Shown: positions 40,765 to 41,827 of the stretch, piece after piece | How the letters are laid out: each line of letters begins with the position of its first letter | Numbering within the stretch: the stretch's first letter is position 1 | DNA from: Sulfurovum sp. | GTDB taxonomy: Bacteria > Campylobacterota > Campylobacteria > Campylobacterales > Sulfurovaceae | Assembly (NCBI GenBank): GCA_028696055.1 | Contig: JAQVHV010000004.1 | Coordinates: forward strand, 1 to 41,827 | Direction: 5' to 3' | Length of the DNA: 41,827 nucleotides | Made by a program: the position numbers and the translations under genes | Notes under the pieces: model-generated | Databases searched by the model: none | Told to the model about the DNA's origin: nothing | What the model saw: the letters and a program-made list of their open reading frames with translations, nothing else

Positions 40765-41827
40765 ATGATGAACAGAATTTTATGGATGGCACTGCTTCTG
40801 AGTGCAGGATTGTTTGCAGCGGGAGCATTGGAAGGCGCAGTGGAAAAACAGCCTCTCAATGTCTCGGCGATCGTGATGTTCCTGCTCTTTGTGGGGGGTA
40901 CACTGGGTATCACCTACTGGGCAGCCAAAAGAACAAAAACGGCAAAAGATTTCTATACCGCTGGCGGAGGGATCACAGGTTTCCAGAACGGTATGGCGAT
41001 CGCGGGCGACTATATGTCAGCAGCTTCATTCCTCGGTATTTCGGGGCTGGTCTATCTGGCGGGATTTGACGGATTGATCTATTCGATCGGTTTCCTTGTG
41101 GGATGGCCTATCATTCTTTTCCTGGTATCGGAAAGATTGAGAAACCTCGGTAAGTATACCTTTGCGGACGTTGCAGCCTACAGACTCAAGCAGACACCGA
41201 TCAGAACGCTGGCGGCATTCGGGTCGATCGCTACGGTGATCCTCTACCTTATCGCGCAGATGGTCGGTTCAGGAAAACTGATCCAGCTGCTTTTCGGCCT
41301 CCCTTATGAGTATGCGGTCGTTCTTGTAGGCGCATTGATGATCCTCTATGTGACGTTCGGCGGGATGCTTGCGACAACATGGGTACAGATCATCAAGGCG
41401 ATCCTGCTGCTTTCAGGTGCGACATTTATGGCGGTTGCTGTACTGAGCCACTATGGATTCAGCCCTGAAGCACTCTTTGCCAAGGCGGTAGAGGTACACG
41501 AAAAGGGTGAAGCGATCATGGCACCTGGCGGACTGGTATCCGACCCGATCTCGGCGATCTCTTTGGGTATCGCGCTGATGTTCGGTACGGCGGGTCTTCC
41601 TCATATCCTGATGAGATTCTTTACCGTGGCAGATGCGAAAGAGGCAAGAAAGTCGGTATTTTACGCGACAGGGTTTATCGGGTACTTCTACATCCTGACG
41701 TTTATCATCGGTTTTGGTGCGATCGTCATGGTACTCAACAACCCGCAATACCTTGATGTGGCAAAACAGGCGATCGAAGGCGGTTCTCCGATCATCGGCG
41801 ACAAGAACATGGCAGCGATCCACCTCT
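40765..41827 (+). CDS. actP: Sodium:solute symporter, acetate permease ActP-like (cut by window end)
   Basis: Reads 354 residues without a stop to the window edge, which is why the ORF track misses it. AAGGAGCAGG precedes two adjacent ATGs (40765, 40768). Features of SSS-family ActP: N-terminal signal-like segment, [81 protein letters not shown] and [18 protein letters not shown]. It takes up acetate and other small monocarboxylates with a cation. The full protein has about 550 residues, so roughly a third lies outside. Confidence 0.95.
   Translation, partial: MMNRILWMALLLSAGLFAAGALEGAVEKQPLNVSAIVMFLLFVGGTLGITYWAAKRTKTAKDFYTAGGGITGFQNGMAIAGDYMSAASFLGISGLVYLAGFDGLIYSIGFLVGWPIILFLVSERLRNLGKYTFADVAAYRLKQTPIRTLAAFGSIATVILYLIAQMVGSGKLIQLLFGLPYEYAVVLVGALMILYVTFGGMLATTWVQIIKAILLLSGATFMAVAVLSHYGFSPEALFAKAVEVHEKGEAIMAPGGLVSDPISAISLGIALMFGTAGLPHILMRFFTVADAKEARKSVFYATGFIGYFYILTFIIGFGAIVMVLNNPQYLDVAKQAIEGGSPIIGDKNMAAIHL

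Noticed and set aside
40782-41077. Two track ORFs within the actP region (95 and 62 residues)
   Set aside because: They are out-of-frame shadows of the open ActP frame that runs off the window.

Overview
The window reads as a chromosomal segment of a Campylobacterota (Epsilonproteobacteria) bacterium, probably a Sulfurovum/Sulfurimonas-type free-living sulfur bacterium. This is inferred from three things: the gene order tatD, murein transglycosylase, rlpA, kdsC, lptC, lptA, engB, membrane protein, PBP2, which I recall also runs through Campylobacter jejuni Cj0644-Cj0652; the OprD-type porin; and a RibB with a degenerate RibA-like tail. No database search was possible.

Layout. (1) 0.1-2.7 kb: small hypothetical gene, UvrD/Rep helicase, cold-shock protein. 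(2) 2.9-11.7 kb: a tightly packed, often overlapping cell-envelope operon (TatD, lytic transglycosylases, HisB, KdsC, LptC, LptA, EngB, short ArgA-like acetyltransferase, PBP2), then a small outer-membrane-like protein on the minus strand. (3) 11.9-27.6 kb: an ABC-transporter-dependent (group 2-type) capsule locus. kpsS, a 51-residue lipoprotein, kpsD, kpsM, kpsT and kpsE form the export side. An AT-rich cassette follows a broken glmS and holds tagD, two CDP-glycerol glycerophosphotransferase-type genes, gpsA, a frameshifted acetyltransferase and two unknowns. The locus closes with a KpsC split into two single-module proteins. The likely product is a glycerol-phosphate (teichoic-acid-like) capsule built on a Kdo linker.

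(4) Between the KpsC halves (25.2-26.5 kb) lies a small island: an intact YefM/YoeB pair, a truncated RelE/HigB-type toxin with its HigA-type antitoxin, and a leftover 3' end of another kpsC-N allele. Each junction carries a copy of a short palindromic repeat family. The same repeat has also entered the kpsC-N reading frame without breaking it. (5) 27.6-28.7 kb is a graveyard: a truncated GNAT-like toxin gene beside an antitoxin-like small gene, a decayed ORF and a possible IS200/IS605 end.

(6) 28.7-33.2 kb: an operon of TonB-dependent receptor, TupA/ModA-like binding protein, methyltransferase and cytochrome b561-like protein. Its promoter carries two copies of a sequence closely matching the molybdate-regulator ModE box (two 11-bp arms, 6-bp spacer). 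This suggests outer-membrane molybdate/tungstate (or Mo/W-chelate) uptake and is, to me, the most exciting signal in the window. (7) 33.3-35.4 kb: small secreted proteins, a frameshifted small gene, and five tRNA genes (three initiator Met, two Gln) in two duplicated units, each with a textbook promoter. (8) 35.5-41.8 kb: RibB, a Cache-domain histidine kinase with unusual catalytic boxes plus its response regulator, then an OprD-like porin, DUF485 protein and ActP-type acetate symporter (cut by the window end). This looks like a carboxylate sensing and uptake unit.
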